From the NCBI GenBank assembly GCA_002419025.1, contig DIFG01000010.1, forward strand, positions 1-6,244: a stretch of DNA of 6,244 nucleotides. The letters are read 5' to 3'. The translations under genes and the position numbers were made by a program. The notes beneath the pieces are model-generated. The model saw only the letters and a program-made list of their open reading frames with translations. It was not told the origin of the DNA and did no database searches. Shown here piece after piece: positions 1-5,610 of the stretch (positions within the stretch are counted from its first letter, which is position 1; each line of letters starts with the position of its first letter). The DNA comes from Deltaproteobacteria bacterium UBA5754. GTDB taxonomy: Bacteria; Desulfobacterota; Dissulfuribacteria; Dissulfuribacterales; UBA5754.

Positions 1-2
1 TC

Positions 3-23
3 CACACAAAACGTCGAGGAGCC
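3..23 (+). repeat. Left copy of 21-bp terminal inverted repeat
   Basis: This 21-base stretch begins CACACAAAACG and ends GAGGAGCC. Its exact reverse complement is the last 21 bases of the window (6224-6244). The GAGGAG at 16-21 lies ten bases before the ATG at 32, so it can also act as the ribosome binding site of the first gene. An AT-rich TTATAATTAT follows directly. Whether it is a biological repeat or an assembly artefact cannot be decided from the window. Confidence 0.9.
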
Positions 24-31
24 TTATAATT

Positions 32-379
32 ATGGTATTTGCAACAGCCGGAACTATGCGAGGTCAAAAGAGATTTGGCGTGGGTGGGAGATCTCCTTAT
101 TCTTCGGGGGTTCTTATCTTCATTTTTGCCATCGTCCTTCTCTCCCTCTGGTGCATCGCCGGACCATTCGGTCTTGCCAAGCTCTCTCGCATGAAGCAGA
201 GGGCAGGCGAACTCTCCCGGCAAAATATCGCCGCCATCAAGCGGAATACGGAAAAACGTGCGGATCTGGATGCCATGGAAAACGACCCAAAGGTGCAGGA
301 GGAGTTCATTCGGCGTGAACTCGGCTGGATTCGGCCTGGGGAGATCGTCTACGAGTTTGTCGAGACCCGAAAGAAATGA
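32..379 (+). CDS. ftsB: Septum formation initiator family protein (FtsB/DivIC-like)
   Basis: This 115-residue single-pass membrane protein has the FtsB/DivIC layout. A short basic cytoplasmic N-terminus (residues 1-26) is followed by one hydrophobic segment (about 27-44), a charged coiled-coil-type stretch (about 50-83), and a C-terminal block EEFIRRELGWIRPGEIVYEF (90-109). That block matches the family pattern of an ELG motif followed by PGE and an aromatic residue. In known members the protein joins FtsL and FtsQ in the periplasm and helps activate septal peptidoglycan synthesis. The ATG at 32 has GAGGAG ten bases upstream. The frame stays open to the window edge, so a longer start cannot be excluded. 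A second ATG at 56 (MRGQKR) has no visible ribosome binding site. The family call is firm; FtsB rather than DivIC is a naming choice. Confidence 0.85.
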   Translation: MVFATAGTMRGQKRFGVGGRSPYSSGVLIFIFAIVLLSLWCIAGPFGLAKLSRMKQRAGELSRQNIAAIKRNTEKRADLDAMENDPKVQEEFIRRELGWIRPGEIVYEFVETRKK

Positions 380-393
380 TGGCTTGACCATTC

Positions 394-424
394 GACAGAT
401 AAGCGGTTTTTTCCCGCATCTGTC
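394..424 (+). other. Hairpin between ftsB and next gene
   Basis: GACAGAT (394-400) pairs with ATCTGTC (418-424). After a two-base AA bulge, GCGG (403-406) pairs with CCGC (414-417), closing a T-rich seven-base loop (407-413). No T-run follows the stem, so it is not a standard intrinsic terminator. It may be an mRNA processing or stability element, or chance. Confidence 0.35.
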
Positions 425-435
425 AGATCTGCGAA

Positions 436-672
436 ATGGATCGAGTGTCCATGCTGACCCAAAAAGACGTGACGGAATTTATGGAATATCTTTCCAGTGG
501 AAGATGGGAAGAAGACTTCGGTTATCGTACGCCTGACGGTCAGGCGGAGATGTTAGATCTCATAGAGGGGCTTTTCGCCATATGCGAAAAGGCCGACGAG
601 GTCCTTACGCGCATCCTTTATGCAAGGATGACAGGGGTGGGTGACCTGGCCGGGAGCGAAAAAAAGGAATAA
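436..672 (+). CDS. Small hypothetical protein (78 aa)
   Basis: I do not recognise this family. The protein is acidic and predicted mostly helical. It has an aromatic-rich first third (FMEYLSSGRWEEDFGYRTPDGQ, residues 15-36) and a central amphipathic part (AEMLDLIEGLFAICEKADEVLTRILYARM). It has no signal peptide, membrane segment or metal motif. The longest start is ATG 436, which lacks a Shine-Dalgarno sequence. ATG 451 (MLTQKDV) is equally possible and has a weak purine patch, GGATCGAG, in front. It lies 56 bases after ftsB on the same strand and just before another unknown gene, so the three probably form one transcript. The amino-acid composition is normal for a real protein and no better ORF exists on the other strand. 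Function is unknown. Confidence 0.6.
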   Translation: MDRVSMLTQKDVTEFMEYLSSGRWEEDFGYRTPDGQAEMLDLIEGLFAICEKADEVLTRILYARMTGVGDLAGSEKKE

Positions 673-694
673 GGGGACCTCTTCCGAGTATCCC

Positions 695-1078
695 ATGCAG
701 GCATCCCTTATACGCATCAAGGCCTTTTTGAAATATGCAGGCGTCCATCTGGACGATGCAGGAGAGGAGGCCTTTGCCATGCGGAATGAGGAGGCCGTAA
801 CGAGGTGCTCGGACGCCGCTGTTGCCATGATCAAGGCAGTGGATGCGGCCCTCGCCTCTGGAAAGGCCCGGCAAGCGTGTGAGGATCCTGGCATACTTCA
901 AAAAATGATCTCCCAGATCTCCTTTGACCAAAATGAGGCCAAACGGCTTGCTGGAGACCTTTTTGACCTCGTACAGGCCCGGGATAAGGATTTTCCTGTG
1001 GACGAAGCCAGTATGCTCATCAGAAAAGGACGTGAACTTCTGGACGAGGTGAAGAGACTCTGCCTTCCGGTCCATTGA
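695..1078 (+). CDS. Hypothetical helical protein (127 aa)
   Basis: This is an unrecognised protein, alanine-, aspartate- and glutamate-rich and predicted all-helical. It has several amphipathic stretches (for example IRIKAFLKYAGVHLDDAGEEAF near the start and EASMLIRKGRELLDEVKRL near the end), with no transmembrane segment or signal peptide. I placed the start at ATG 695 because the protein then begins with a natural helix. Its ribosome binding site is poor. A GTG at 641, with AGGGG only three bases upstream, would add 18 residues and overlap the preceding gene by 32 bases; it cannot be excluded. The TGA stop (1076-1078) lies inside a terminator hairpin, which supports the reading direction. 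A 156-codon open frame on the opposite strand looks like its shadow. The pairing with the 78-aa gene suggests a shared job, but I see no evidence for what it is. Confidence 0.6.
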   Translation: MQASLIRIKAFLKYAGVHLDDAGEEAFAMRNEEAVTRCSDAAVAMIKAVDAALASGKARQACEDPGILQKMISQISFDQNEAKRLAGDLFDLVQARDKDFPVDEASMLIRKGRELLDEVKRLCLPVH

Positions 1079-1099
1079 CCGGAAGGCTTCGAGTTTTTT
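1062..1099 (+). terminator. Intrinsic terminator of the ftsB-side transcript
   Basis: A perfect 11-bp GC-rich stem is formed by 1062-1072 (GCCTTCCGGTC) and 1077-1087 (GACCGGAAGGC), with a four-base CATT loop. A six-T run follows at 1094-1099, after the spacer TTCGAG. The T-run is on the plus-strand side only, so it serves the rightward genes. The stem begins inside the last codons of the preceding gene and its stop codon spans the loop and right arm. The pbpG gene on the other strand ends only ten bases after the T-run. Confidence 0.8.
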
Positions 1100-1108
1100 C
1101 CGTGTGCC

Positions 1109-2164
1109 TTATCCCCGCGTGTCCGGGCCTGTGCCGGCGGCGTTTTTCCCGCTCACGAGCCCAGGCTTCGCTGACTTGATCCATGACTCGATGGCCCGTG
1201 CGTCCTGGATGCGGGAGTTTTTTCCTTGTGCATCAAGAAGGACGATGATCATGGGTCGGTCTTCGATCTTCGCCCGCATGACGAGGCATCTTCCCGCCTC
1301 CCGGATATACCCTGTCTTGCTGATGTCGATGTCCCACTTCCCTTCGCGGACGAGTACGTTAGTGTTTTTATAGGGAAGCATCCTTCCACAGATCGGCACT
1401 TCGCACACATCCGAGGTCGAATAGATCCGTATCAAGGGATAGGCATTGGCGGCTTGGACCATGCGAACGAGGTCGTTCGCTGTGGAGACATTCGAGCTTC
1501 TAAGACCCGTCGAGTCCATAAAATGCGTGTCATACATGCCCAGGCTCTTGGCCTTGGCGTTCATGGCAGCGACGAAGGCGCGTGTTCCCCCGGGATAGGT
1601 TCGAGCAAGAGCCGAGGCCGCACGGTTTTCCGAAGACATGAGGGCAAGGCGGAGGAGTTCGGACCGGGCGAGGGTCGTTCCTACGGCAAGTCTCGATGAG
1701 GAATGTTTGATGGTGTCGATGTCGTCTTTCGTGATGGTGATCTTTTCATCCAGGGGAAGTCCGGCATCGAGGACGACCATGGCCGTCATGAGCTTGGTTA
1801 TGGATGCGATGGATTTTTTTCTGTCTTCGTTCTTGGATAGGACCACCCTGTCCGACGCCTCGTCAAACACGAGCACGGATCGAGAGGTGAGGTGGAGATC
1901 TTTTGCTGTACCTGCGGCCCTTCTTTTCGTCGTTTTTTTATAGGACGAGGTTTTTTTCTTCTGTGCAGAGGTCTTGCCGGGGGATTTTTGAGCGATTTTT
2001 TTCTTTTTTTGTGAAGTTTGCTGTTTTTTCGCCCGTTCGTGTACGTTTTGGGCTTTTGGAGCAGCTGCGTAACAGCACTGGCCAGGGCCAGGTGGTAAAA
2101 AACCGATTGGCAGTGAAGAGGCAAGAAATGTTATGACTATCAGCCGGATCACCTGATAGCGCAT
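1109..2164 (-). CDS. pbpG: D-alanyl-D-alanine endopeptidase (PBP7-like, peptidase S11)
   Basis: This is a periplasmic serine peptidase of the S11 low-molecular-weight penicillin-binding protein family. PBP7/PbpG members cut D-Ala-meso-DAP cross-links in peptidoglycan. All three active-site motifs are present: SITK at 121-124 (nucleophile S121, base K124), SEN at 178-180 and KTG at 283-285. Long stretches match my memory of E. coli PbpG, such as LMTAMVVLDA, LALMSSENRA, MNAKAKSLGM and CLVMR. The N-terminus has a hydrophobic signal peptide (about 1-34), then a lysine-rich low-complexity linker (about 42-82) before the catalytic domain starts near residue 94. This linker makes the protein, at 351 residues, longer than the 310-residue E. 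coli enzyme. The start has a good purine-rich ribosome binding site. It stands alone, convergent with the upstream group and divergent from bioA. Confidence 0.93.
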   Translation of the reverse strand: MRYQVIRLIVITFLASSLPIGFLPPGPGQCCYAAAPKAQNVHERAKKQQTSQKKKKIAQKSPGKTSAQKKKTSSYKKTTKRRAAGTAKDLHLTSRSVLVFDEASDRVVLSKNEDRKKSIASITKLMTAMVVLDAGLPLDEKITITKDDIDTIKHSSSRLAVGTTLARSELLRLALMSSENRAASALARTYPGGTRAFVAAMNAKAKSLGMYDTHFMDSTGLRSSNVSTANDLVRMVQAANAYPLIRIYSTSDVCEVPICGRMLPYKNTNVLVREGKWDIDISKTGYIREAGRCLVMRAKIEDRPMIIVLLDAQGKNSRIQDARAIESWIKSAKPGLVSGKNAAGTGPDTRG

Positions 2165-2170
2165 GAAGAT

Positions 2171-2185
2171 CCCCCCTTCTCCTCT
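2171..2185 (-). promoter_or_regulatory. Ribosome binding site of pbpG
   Basis: Read on the minus strand, this is AGAGGAGAAGGGGGG, ending six bases before the ATG. It contains AGGAG and fixes the start at 2164. Confidence 0.7.
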
Positions 2186-2236
2186 GATGGCGCATCAATA
2201 CTTTCTTAGCAAAAAAAGTCGGGAAAGAAAAGCCTC

Positions 2237-2265
2237 ATGACGACAATAGGGTGGAATCATGTCAA
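2237..2265 (-). promoter_or_regulatory. Possible pbpG promoter
   Basis: On the minus strand a perfect -35 TTGACA lies at 2260-2265. The hexamer 17 bases downstream is CGTCAT (2237-2242), which matches the -10 consensus at only three of six positions. It points toward pbpG. The -35 box is convincing but the -10 box is not, so this is a weak call. The same intergenic region (2165-2390) also carries TGATG-GCG-CATCA at 2185-2197, a small dyad just upstream of the pbpG ribosome binding site, of unknown meaning. I saw no BirA- or BioR-type biotin operator. Confidence 0.3.
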
Positions 2266-2390
2266 TCTGATCGGTAATGTGAGGATATTCATGAAGGCAT
2301 GCATCATCTTTAATCATACAGCTTGCCAGTTTGACGAAGACGCAAGGCGGAGGGACGAAGGGCGGTATGACATCAGGTGGTATTGGCGAA

Positions 2391-3749
2391 ATGACCGATT
2401 TTGAATGTCTCATACATGTGGACCGCCGGGTCCTCTGGCATCCCTATACCCAGATGAGGGACTACGAGCGCGAACCATTTCTGTTCGTGGATCGGGCCGA
2501 GGGTATCCGCCTTTTCGATGGGGAGGGGAGGGCGTACTACGACACCATCTCCTCCTGGTGGTGCATCGTCCACGGCCACGGCCATCCCCGCATCAAGGCC
2601 GCTGTCAAGGCTCAAATGGACCGCCTCGAGCAGGTCCACTTTGCAGGCACCACCCACAGACCTGCCATCCTTCTGGCCGATCGTCTCGTCTCCCTGAGTC
2701 CACCCGGTCTCGCCCGCGTCTTCTTTTCCGACAACGGCTCGACCGCCTGCGAGGTGGCAATCAAGATGTCCTTTCAGTACTGGAAACAGGCCGGATTCCC
2801 TCGGCGGGAGCGTTTCATCTCCGTTGACCGCGGCTATCATGGGGATACCATCGGGGCCATGAGCCTCGGGGGGACGGCTGGATTCCACGGCCTCTTCGTC
2901 CCGCTCTTCTTCCCCTCCTTCCGGATTCCATCCCCGTACTGTTACCGTTGCCCTGCCGGAAGAAATGACCCGGATTCCTGTGGGCTTGACTGCCTGGCTC
3001 CCCTGGAGGCCATACTTGCCGAACGCGGAGAGGAAATAGCAGGAGTGATCCTCGAACCCCTCGTCCAGGCCGCCGGAGGCATGATCGTCTATCCTGTGCG
3101 GTATCTTGCACGGCTCGCCGGGATCGTGAATGCCCATAACGTCCACCTGATTCTGGATGAGGTCGCCACGGGTTTTGGCAGAACCGGGACATTTTTTGCA
3201 GCGGATCGTGCGGGGATCAGACCGGATTTCCTATGTCTTTCCAAGGGGCTTACCGGGGGTGTTCTCCCCATGGGCGCGACCCTCACGACAGAAGAGGTCT
3301 TTCAGGCCTTTTGCGACGACTACGAAAAGGGGAAGACCTTCTTTCACGGCCACACCTTCACGGGCAATCCCCTTGCCGCAGCGGCAGCCCTTGCATCCCT
3401 CGATGTATTCGATGAGGAGGGGGTCATGGAGGGGTTGGTCAAAAAGGCCAGGCGTTTACAGGAGGGAAAGGAACGGTTCCGTTCACTTCCACAGGTGGGC
3501 GACGTTCGCGGTATCGGGATGATTGCGGCATTCGAGATCGTCCGGGACCCGATGACCCGGGAGTCCTATGACCCTGCCCTCCGCATAGGCTGGAAGATAT
3601 ATCGGGCCGGGCTCGAAAAAGGGCTTATCCTCAGGCCCCTTGGGGACGTGACCTATCTCTTTCTCCCCCTTTCCGCAACGGAAGGCGAGATCGACGACAT
3701 CCTTGACCGCACATACCAGGTCCTCTCCGGTGTCGGGAGGGTGGCATGA
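2391..3749 (+). CDS. bioA: Adenosylmethionine-8-amino-7-oxononanoate aminotransferase
   Basis: This PLP-dependent class III aminotransferase converts 7-keto-8-aminopelargonate to 7,8-diaminopelargonate, using S-adenosylmethionine as amino donor in the E. coli enzyme. The sequence has WHPYTQM (16-22), SSWWCIVHGHGHP (54-66) with the paired tryptophans of the substrate pocket, GYHGDT (148-153), DEVATGFGRTG (256-266) with the PLP-ring aspartate D256, and SKG with the Schiff-base lysine K285. HGHTFTGNPLA (319-329) and RPLGD (415-419), with the likely carboxylate-binding arginine, follow. I placed the start at ATG 2391 because the distance to WHPYTQM then fits other BioA proteins and AGGTGG lies ten bases upstream. 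ATG 2367, twelve bases after GGAGGG, and TTG 2331 are alternatives. Residues 184-201 hold a four-cysteine cluster. The stop overlaps the bioB start (ATGA). Confidence 0.95.
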   Translation: MTDFECLIHVDRRVLWHPYTQMRDYEREPFLFVDRAEGIRLFDGEGRAYYDTISSWWCIVHGHGHPRIKAAVKAQMDRLEQVHFAGTTHRPAILLADRLVSLSPPGLARVFFSDNGSTACEVAIKMSFQYWKQAGFPRRERFISVDRGYHGDTIGAMSLGGTAGFHGLFVPLFFPSFRIPSPYCYRCPAGRNDPDSCGLDCLAPLEAILAERGEEIAGVILEPLVQAAGGMIVYPVRYLARLAGIVNAHNVHLILDEVATGFGRTGTFFAADRAGIRPDFLCLSKGLTGGVLPMGATLTTEEVFQAFCDDYEKGKTFFHGHTFTGNPLAAAAALASLDVFDEEGVMEGLVKKARRLQEGKERFRSLPQVGDVRGIGMIAAFEIVRDPMTRESYDPALRIGWKIYRAGLEKGLILRPLGDVTYLFLPLSATEGEIDDILDRTYQVLSGVGRVA

Positions 3750-4690
3750 ACGCAGGAGTCTTCGAGAGTACCCGGGCCGAACTCCTTCGGGCCGCCGGCC
3801 TTCCCCTTTCCGAACTCATGTCACGAGCCCTCTCGGTCAAGCTTCGGAAGCGGGGAGAACGGTTTTCTCTCTGCACCATCATGAATGTGAAATCCGGACG
3901 GTGTTCCGAGGATTGCGCCTTCTGTGCCCAGTCTTCCCGTCACCGGACGGGCGCCCCGGTCTATCCCTTGAGGTCGGTTGACGAGATACTCCGGGAGGCA
4001 GAGGCGGCGAAAAGGGCCGGTTCCGGCCGCTTCAGTATCGTTGCGAGCGGAAGGGGGCCGCAGACCGCCGAGATCGACGCCTACTGCCGGATCGTTCAGG
4101 CCGTTTCCGAGAAGGTCGGGATCCCTGTCTGCGCCTCACTCGGCATAGCAGACGCGGGTGTGCTACAGTCACTCAGGGATGCGGGGCTCGCCCGGTATCA
4201 CCACAATCTCGAGACCTCGCCCTGTTTCTATCCCAAGATCTGCTCGAGCCACGGCTTTTATGAACGGGTCTCGACCATTCAGGCCGCCCGGGCCGTGGGG
4301 CTTGAGGTCTGCTCAGGCGGCATCATCGGCCTCGGCGAGACACGGGAGGACAGGATAGGGCTTGCCGCGGCCCTTGCATCCCTTGATGTGGCATCGGTCC
4401 CACTGAACATCCTCGTCCCCATACCCGGAACACGTCTATGCGGGGTGCCTCCTGTGCCCCCTGAGGAGATCCTCCGGACCGTGGCCCTGTTTCGGCTCGC
4501 CCTGCCCGAAAAGGCCATCCGCATGGCCGGCGGGCGGGAAGGCATGCGCGACCTCCAGGCCGTGCCCTTTCTGGCCGGGGCCGATGCCATGTTGATTGGT
4601 GGATATCTTACGGTCCGGGGCCGCGAGGTCCAGGAGGATTTGAGGCTCGTCGAGGAGGTGCGGGGGATCTGGCTGGCATCCTTCATGTGA
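3746..4690 (+). CDS. bioB: Biotin synthase (radical SAM)
   Basis: This enzyme inserts sulfur into dethiobiotin to make biotin, the last step of the pathway. The radical-SAM [4Fe-4S] motif is CSEDCAFC (C53, C57, C60), inside the BioB signature NVKSGRCSEDCAFCAQS. Other family blocks are YHHNLETS (151-158), VCSGGIIGLGET (188-199), NILVPIPGT (221-229) and AGGREGM (261-267). Two of the E. coli [2Fe-2S] ligand positions appear as C129 and C189. The first ligand (E. coli C97) is replaced by S97 in RFSIVASGRGP, while extra cysteines C160 and C166 form a CX5C. This pattern suggests the anaerobe-type BioB rather than the E. coli type. The gene starts inside the bioA stop (ATGA), so translation is likely coupled. 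At 314 residues it is slightly shorter than the 346-residue E. coli protein. No other bio genes are in the window. Confidence 0.95.
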   Translation: MNAGVFESTRAELLRAAGLPLSELMSRALSVKLRKRGERFSLCTIMNVKSGRCSEDCAFCAQSSRHRTGAPVYPLRSVDEILREAEAAKRAGSGRFSIVASGRGPQTAEIDAYCRIVQAVSEKVGIPVCASLGIADAGVLQSLRDAGLARYHHNLETSPCFYPKICSSHGFYERVSTIQAARAVGLEVCSGGIIGLGETREDRIGLAAALASLDVASVPLNILVPIPGTRLCGVPPVPPEEILRTVALFRLALPEKAIRMAGGREGMRDLQAVPFLAGADAMLIGGYLTVRGREVQEDLRLVEEVRGIWLASFM

Positions 4691-4700
4691 GTTTGAGAAA

Positions 4701-4750
4701 GGGGTAACGCCCCAGATTCTCCCGGCTCCAGAGGGAGACGCCGACTCGGC
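4701..4750 (+). other. Three small tandem hairpins downstream of bioB
   Basis: GGGG (4701-4704) can pair with CCCC (4710-4713). TCTCCC (4718-4723) can pair with GGGAGA (4733-4738). GCCG (4740-4743) can pair with CGGC (4747-4750). None is followed by a T-run, so they are not a standard terminator. They begin ten bases after the bioB stop and might protect the 3' end of the mRNA. I see no gene in 4691-4890. Confidence 0.35.
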
Positions 4751-4802
4751 AGTCCACGGTCCGGTACAGAGACGTCGATGTTCCCGTCTTCCATTGATCA
4801 CC

Positions 4803-4832
4803 TCGACTTCCCTCTGTTTTTTTTGTTACACT
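4803..4832 (+). promoter_or_regulatory. Possible promoter of the S30AE/cold-shock gene
   Basis: TCGACT (4803-4808) and TACACT (4827-4832) are separated by 18 bases and each match the sigma-70 consensus at four of six positions. The spacer holds a run of eight T (4817-4824). CTTCCC/TGTT (4807-4818) can also pair with AACAGGGAAG (4842-4851) around a bulge, which could fold the leader. This is weak evidence. Confidence 0.25.
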
Positions 4833-4876
4833 CACAGCAGCAACAGGGAAGAGGGAGAAAAAACATCATTGTGCAG

Positions 4877-4884
4877 AAAGGAGG
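4877..4884 (+). promoter_or_regulatory. Strong ribosome binding site
   Basis: AAAGGAGG is a near-perfect Shine-Dalgarno sequence six bases before ATG 4891. It is the strongest in the window and suggests high translation of the following gene. Confidence 0.85.
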
Positions 4885-4890
4885 CCCTTC

Positions 4891-5409
4891 ATGGACCGTC
4901 AGGTCGAAGCCCGAAACCTCACCATCCTTCCCGAGTGGGCAGAAAAGATCGATGAAGAGATCGCCCGGATCGAGACCCACCACCCCGGGGTGGTCCATCA
5001 CATGCGCGTCTGTCTCATAGGCACGAAACACCATAGGCATGGCCTCTTCGAGGTACACGTCGTGGCCTCGGTCCCCCAGGAGACGATCGTGGTGAAGGAG
5101 AAGGGAGAGCGTATGAGGCCCACCATTGTGGCCGCGTTCGATTTCCTGGACCGGGAGCTTCGTGAATACGGCAGAAAGAGGCAGGGACTCGTCAAGACCC
5201 ATGAGGGGCGTCCCATGGGGGTCGTCTCGGAGATCTTCCTCGAGGAGGGCTACGGATTCATCCGTTCCCGGGACGACGAGGAGGTCTATTTTCATCGAAA
5301 CGCTGTGAAGGATATCCCCTTTGAAGAACTCCAAGTCGGAAGCTCCGTGAGCTTCGGCCAGGAGTCCGGGGAAAAGGGTCTCCATGCCACATGGGTGAGA
5401 ATGGAATGA
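4891..5409 (+). CDS. HPF/RaiA-like ribosome-associated protein with C-terminal cold-shock domain
   Basis: This two-domain protein has 172 residues. Residues 1 to about 97 resemble the S30AE domain of HPF/RaiA proteins, which bind the decoding region of the 30S subunit and idle or protect ribosomes. The visible block is HHRHGLFEVHVVASVPQETIVVKE (47-70), and a helix-rich AAFDFLDRELREYGRKR (81-97) ends the domain. Residues about 108-171 form a cold-shock domain: GVVSEIFLEEGYGFIRSRDDEEVYFHRNAV carries the RNP1-like YGFI (121-124) and RNP2-like VYFHRNAV (132-139), which contact single-stranded nucleic acid. The second domain replaces the dimerising tail of long HPF proteins. The protein is cytoplasmic and has a very strong ribosome binding site. 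It is convergent with the small gene at 5420, ten bases away. Binding to ribosomes is inferred from the family. Confidence 0.88.
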   Translation: MDRQVEARNLTILPEWAEKIDEEIARIETHHPGVVHHMRVCLIGTKHHRHGLFEVHVVASVPQETIVVKEKGERMRPTIVAAFDFLDRELREYGRKRQGLVKTHEGRPMGVVSEIFLEEGYGFIRSRDDEEVYFHRNAVKDIPFEELQVGSSVSFGQESGEKGLHATWVRME

Positions 5410-5419
5410 ACCGGTTGGG

Positions 5420-5608
5420 CTATCTTTCTCGTTCCACGAGTTCCTTGTCGATCTTTTCCTCGAGAGGGGCAGAGATCACGGTATGGTTCTTTGAGTCGTC
5501 TGTCTCGTTCAGGGAGTAGATGGGACAGGCGAACCAGGAGATCTTTTGGGTCCTGTCCACGTTCAAAGGTTCGAGTTTGCGGCCGCAGACGGCGCAGACG
5601 TGTTCCAT
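5420..5608 (-). CDS. Small cysteine-containing protein, possible zinc ribbon (62 aa)
   Basis: I do not recognise a named family. The N-terminus MEHVCAVCGRKLEPL has a CxxC knuckle (C5, C8) followed by G, as in zinc ribbons. A third cysteine is in WFACP (C28) and a histidine is at 42, so a three-Cys-one-His metal site is possible but unproven. The C-terminal tail LEEKIDKELVERER is helical and charged. I chose ATG 5608 because GAAAGGG lies eight bases upstream. ATG 5614 would add two residues and overlap the CBS stop as ATGA, but its ribosome binding site would be only two bases away. The same frame runs on upstream into the CBS gene as an Arg/Pro/Gly-rich shadow, which hides this gene inside a longer open frame. 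It is probably co-transcribed and translationally coupled with the CBS protein. Confidence 0.7.
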   Translation of the reverse strand: MEHVCAVCGRKLEPLNVDRTQKISWFACPIYSLNETDDSKNHTVISAPLEEKIDKELVERER

Positions 5609-5610
5609 GT

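Noticed and set aside
605..1075. 156-codon open frame on the minus strand
   Set aside because: It is antisense to the helical hypothetical gene, has a His/Gly/Cys-rich unnatural composition, and the plus-strand gene is supported by its terminator.
2373..3146. 257-codon open frame on the minus strand
   Set aside because: It is antisense to bioA, whose catalytic motifs are all intact; this is a shadow of high-GC codon use.
4279..4801. Minus-strand open frames of 171 and 121 codons
   Set aside because: They are antisense to the 3' half of bioB and the gap after it, rich in Ser, Arg and Pro, with no recognisable domain.
4798..5385. 195-codon open frame on the minus strand
   Set aside because: It is antisense to the S30AE/cold-shock gene, which has a clear ribosome binding site and two domains.
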